This document shows positions 9,248-11,587 of a stretch of DNA of 11,587 nucleotides, one piece after another (position 1 is the stretch's first letter; each line of letters opens with the position of its first letter). The stretch is from NCBI GenBank assembly GCA_001953115.1, contig LSSL01002937.1:1-11587 (forward strand), in the 5' to 3' direction. Both the position numbers and the translations under genes were made by a program. This DNA is from Smittium mucronatum. Lineage: Eukaryota; Kickxellomycota; Harpellomycetes; Harpellales; Legeriomycetaceae. The notes below the pieces were generated by a model that ran no database searches, was not told the origin of the DNA, and saw nothing but the letters and a program-made list of their open reading frames with translations.

Positions 9248-9658
9248 TTTTTTTATTTCTCAGGACCAAAATTTAGAAGAAACAGGATCTCTATATCTTC
9301 GACGATAAAAAAATTTGGACTTTTTTTCAATTCAAAAGTTTTTTCTGTTGATGTGACTTTTAAAGTAGCTACATCAGCCTTTTGCCAAACATTTACAATA
9401 CATGGGATGTATATGACCTCAACTTTATCGTTATTTTATTTTCTATTACCCAATAAATTTTATGTTACATAAAAAATAGTATTTTCGAAAATAATTGAAT
9501 ATTATATGTCAAAAGGGATATATATTTGCTCTTCAGAGAACATAATAAGCGACTTCAAACTTTCAGTGATAAAATTAAACCTATTATATTTCACATTTGC
9601 CAATATAATACTTTACTTCTTCCATTTAGGGCAAAGTATGTTTAGAATGTTCAAATAA
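9248..9658 (+). pseudogene. MULE catalytic core, first two acidic residues visible
   Basis: In one frame with a single internal TAA (9470-9472) this reads SGPKFRRNRISI, FSVDVTFKVATSAF, TFTIHGMY, FLLPNK, IISDFKLSVI and FFHLGQSMFR. These match the MULE consensus blocks DGTFK-x-x-P, Q-(L/F)-x-T-IHG, LLPNK, (S/T)DFE and GC-x-FH-x-x-Q-S-x-x-R. The first catalytic Asp is codon 9350-9352 (DGTF changed to DVTF). The second is 9551-9553. The cysteine before FFH has been lost to Tyr. The frame ends at TAA 9656-9658, and similarity continues in the same frame to 9781 (REVFSWL). Confidence 0.85.
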
Positions 9659-9816
9659 AAGGGATTATATATGCTCCATCTAAACCCTGAAAATAGAGAA
9701 AACAAAACAGCAGTGGATAGATTTCTTTGCACCAAATCCTTCTTTTTAGAAGATAATCGTGAAGTGTTCTCATGGTTATAAACAGTTTACCATAAAAAAT
9801 GATAGAAAAAGGTGTA

Positions 9817-10194
9817 TATTTTGAAAAAATTTATATTTCTGGAAATTTAATATGAAACCACAGTGAATATATAGCTTTAATATATCCACCTAATCAATGG
9901 AATCAGTTTTTAATAGTAAAAACAGGTGAAAATAGAACCAAAAATACTTTGTAATCACGACATTCTAAATTCTCAAAATTGTAGAAAACCCAAATTCCAC
10001 ATTATACAGCTTAATCGATTCCACAAAAAAAAGAAAAAAATGGCTATTCAGTTTTAGTCACGGAGTTAAACTTAGGAAAAAGGATAGATGAAACTAGAAG
10101 AAAAAAATATACTAATCTAAATAAATATATATTTAATATTGTAAAAAACTATAAAAATAAAAAGCGGGATGTTTGGTTTATTAAATATTTATAA
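9817..10194 (+). pseudogene. C-terminal MULE region with stop at the catalytic Glu position
   Basis: This frame reads YFEKIYISG, IYPPNQWNQFLIVKTGENRT, then KNTL-stop-SRHSKFSKL, and later NLGKRIDETRRKKYTNLN and FNIVKNYKN. The family pattern is YFE-x-x-YIG, P-x-x-WN-x-(F/Y), RTNN-x-x-E-x-x-H-x-x-F, then RRKKY and a closing helix. The TAA at 9952-9954 stands where the Glu of NN-x-x-E is expected; one base change from GAA would give it. Further stops are at 9853, 9982, 10012 and 10192. The right arm begins 54 bases after the last stop. Confidence 0.8.
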
Positions 10195-11080
10195 AATTGT
10201 GTGAATTTATTTTCATTATAGATATTTAAAAAAAAAAAAGATAAAAACAGGTATAAATCCACCATTGTATTTAGGAAGTTTTAGAAGTGGTACGCAATAG
10301 ATATAATTTATATTAAATAAAATTGGATGAAATTTTTTAAGGATATTTAAGTAGTATTTTAAAGGATCAGTGGAAAATTAACTAGATTTTTTTCAAAAAA
10401 TCTGAAAAACAAAACATAATATAATTTGTTTTTTGAAATGAAAAATTTATACTCAAAATATAAACATAAATACAAAAAAATGTGAATAAAACAAACACTT
10501 TAAACATAGAAGAAAATCTGATTTATATTAAAAAATAAATTATAAAATCTGGGGCCTCAGTGCCTATTAATAAGTTTTGAAAAATATTTCGGCGTGTTAT
10601 ATCGTTTAAAAAAAGGCTTCTTATAATAAAAATCATCACTTAAGCGGCAAAAGTTCAGTTGGTAATATTATAAACATCTCGGTAAAAGTAATTTTTTTAT
10701 AAAAATAGCTGGTTAATAAATTTTTTTAGGATATACAGACTAGTTTTGGGGGTTATGTGCTGATATATTTGATTCTATTAAAATTTATAATATTTTTTAG
10801 TTGTTAAAAAGGTATTATAACTTATATTGGAGCGTGCTAGTGCTAATAAGGTGTATTTTTTCAAGAAACTATTTATATTAGCTGCTTGTGGTAAAGATTT
10901 AAAAATATATTAGGGATTATTTCAGGCTTTTTATATTCAATATGGGCCATCAGAGACACAAGATTCTCTCTATTTATAAATATTAATTAATTGTGTAAAA
11001 TTTTTATATAATTGGTCTTTTTTTCTAAATAATTCATGAAAAGATATAAGCTTAACGTTTTTGAGGAGCAGATGTGTCTT

Positions 11081-11092
11081 GGGGGGGGGGGG
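11081..11092. repeat. G12 run in the right arm
   Basis: Mate of the C11 run at 7517-7527, one base longer. Single G runs of this length can slip in replication and can join in intermolecular quadruplexes, but no multi-tract G4 motif is present. Confidence 0.95.
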
Positions 11093-11141
11093 TCTGCTAT
11101 ATATCTACTCTGATAAAATTTTCTTATATCTGATGCATTAA

Positions 11142-11501
11142 TCACAAAAATTTATCCCAAATTTTATGGTTTATGATTTGTTTGCTGCAAATAGATGGCT
11201 GATCTCATTTCAAGATTTGTTAGGTTTGAAGACTCCATTAACTAAAAGCGCTTTATTCTTTATTTAAAAAAGCAGTAGAGTAAAGAAAAAAAACAAAAAA
11301 TCCATACCCTTTAGCAAAAGAGACATACTGTTCTTAAAAATGATTTTCAAAATTATTATTTTATTTAATTCTTTGGATTTTTGGATTTTTATTCATGATT
11401 GTGAAAAATTTAAATTTGATGATATTGTAAATGGAATATACGCAATTCCAAAAGCTCCTGGCTTTATCAAATCTAGCTTAATTTCTTGTTATTGCCAATA
11501 A
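11142..11501 (+). other. Coding-like frame in the right arm, unrecognised
   Basis: One frame of 120 codons with one internal stop (11265-11267) and a final TAA at 11499-11501. By a rough estimate about eleven stops would be expected at this base composition. Readable parts are MVYDLFAANRWLISFQDLLG, then KSSRVKKKNKKSIPFSKRDI, then DDIVNGIYAIPKAPGFIKSS. The ANRWLISFQ stretch faintly recalls a helix-turn-helix of the CENP-B/Tc5 type, but this is weak. It could be an accessory gene of the transposon, a captured host gene fragment, or an older insertion. The same frame is in the left arm on the minus strand. An ATG at 11340 would give a 53-residue product. Confidence 0.4.
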
Positions 11502-11587
11502 AAAACCCTATACATTTTAATAAACATATCTTACTATAGGCAATTTTATAATATATTAAAACATTGAGCTTGTGTTTTTTCCGTAAA

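Larger units (their letters stand above)
8821..10194 (+). pseudogene. FLYWCH-MULE transposase pseudogene
   Basis: Remains of a Mutator-like transposase, the enzyme that cuts and joins the TIRs of its own transposon in the nucleus. Readable in order are a FLYWCH zinc finger (8821-8913), HESEDSNIEL after the finger (9002-9031), and a linker whose PTLVRMINRNR lies at 9125-9157. Then come KEQFF (9232-9246), the catalytic core (9248-9658) and the C-terminal region (9817-10194). The frame changes at least four times: 1 to 2 before 9002, 2 to 1 near 9160, 1 to 2 in the T run near 9247, and 2 to 1 near 9790. In-frame stops include 8839, 8911, 9470, 9656, 9779, 9853, 9952, 9982, 10012 and 10192. Length and domain order fit a near full-length copy of roughly 450 codons. 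It fills the space between the two arms, so it belongs to this element. It is certainly inactive. Confidence 0.85.
7022..11587 (+). mobile_element. Mutator-like (MULE) DNA transposon with very long TIRs, partial
   Basis: Two inverted arms of at least 1339 bp flank a 1888-bp spacer that contains a decayed FLYWCH-MULE transposase. Transposase between long terminal inverted repeats is the classic Mutator layout. The right arm is cut by the window edge, and its last base pairs with 7022, so the outer ends, the full TIR length and the target-site duplication (usually 8-10 bp in Mutator elements) are not visible. The left arm may extend further left than 7022. The element lies just beside the truncated RT fragment ending at 6659. 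The element cannot supply its own transposase. Confidence 0.75.
10249..11587 (-). repeat. Right arm of the long inverted repeat, cut by the window edge
   Basis: Inverted copy of 7022-8360 with only two one-base length differences. It begins at 10249, just after an A12 run (10228-10239). It is still matching at the last base of the window, so the true arm is longer than seen. Confidence 0.97.

Noticed and set aside
7022..11587. Organellar-type or viral genome inverted repeat
   Set aside because: The arms and spacer hold no rRNA, tRNA, replication or structural genes. The spacer reads as a MULE transposase, so a transposon explains the layout better.

Overview
The window is very AT-rich, non-coding-looking DNA, about 20-25% GC over most of its length by eye. 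It has no intact gene longer than about 80 codons, no tRNA I can find, and no operon-like packing. What can be read is the decayed remains of eukaryotic transposable elements. This points to intergenic DNA of an AT-rich eukaryote. A microsporidian with an expanded genome, Hydra-type cnidarians or some insects would fit, but the sequence does not decide between them. It does not look bacterial, phage or organellar.

Bases 1 to about 290 are a compositional island: 134 of the first 300 bases are G or C (45%). The island runs off the left edge, contains four perfect stem-loops in series, and stops abruptly. It may be a structured RNA gene or a dispersed repeat; I could not identify it. From 300 to about 4770 there is AT-rich DNA with a few short coding-like relics. 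The best is a broken reading frame at 1737-2067 (+).

From about 6660 down to 4770, on the minus strand, lies an eroded retroelement. A recognisable reverse transcriptase end (6659-6513, with KFLGVVFDT...INLP) is followed downstream by a stretch that may be the start of a tyrosine recombinase. That order would fit a DIRS/Ngaro-like retrotransposon, but only the RT part is reasonably firm.

The main structure fills the right 40% of the window. A long inverted repeat (left arm 7022-8360, right arm 10249-11587, at least 1339 bp each, differing only by two one-base indels) flanks a 1888-bp spacer. The spacer holds a dead but clearly recognisable FLYWCH zinc-finger plus MULE (Mutator-like) transposase pseudogene on the plus strand, 8821-10194. 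The whole reads as a Mutator-like DNA transposon with very long terminal inverted repeats. The right arm is cut by the window edge, so the element ends and target-site duplication are not visible. Oddly, the arms are almost perfect while the transposase has at least four frameshifts and about ten stops, one exactly where the third catalytic residue should be. Each arm also carries a second, unrecognised coding-like frame of about 120 codons.
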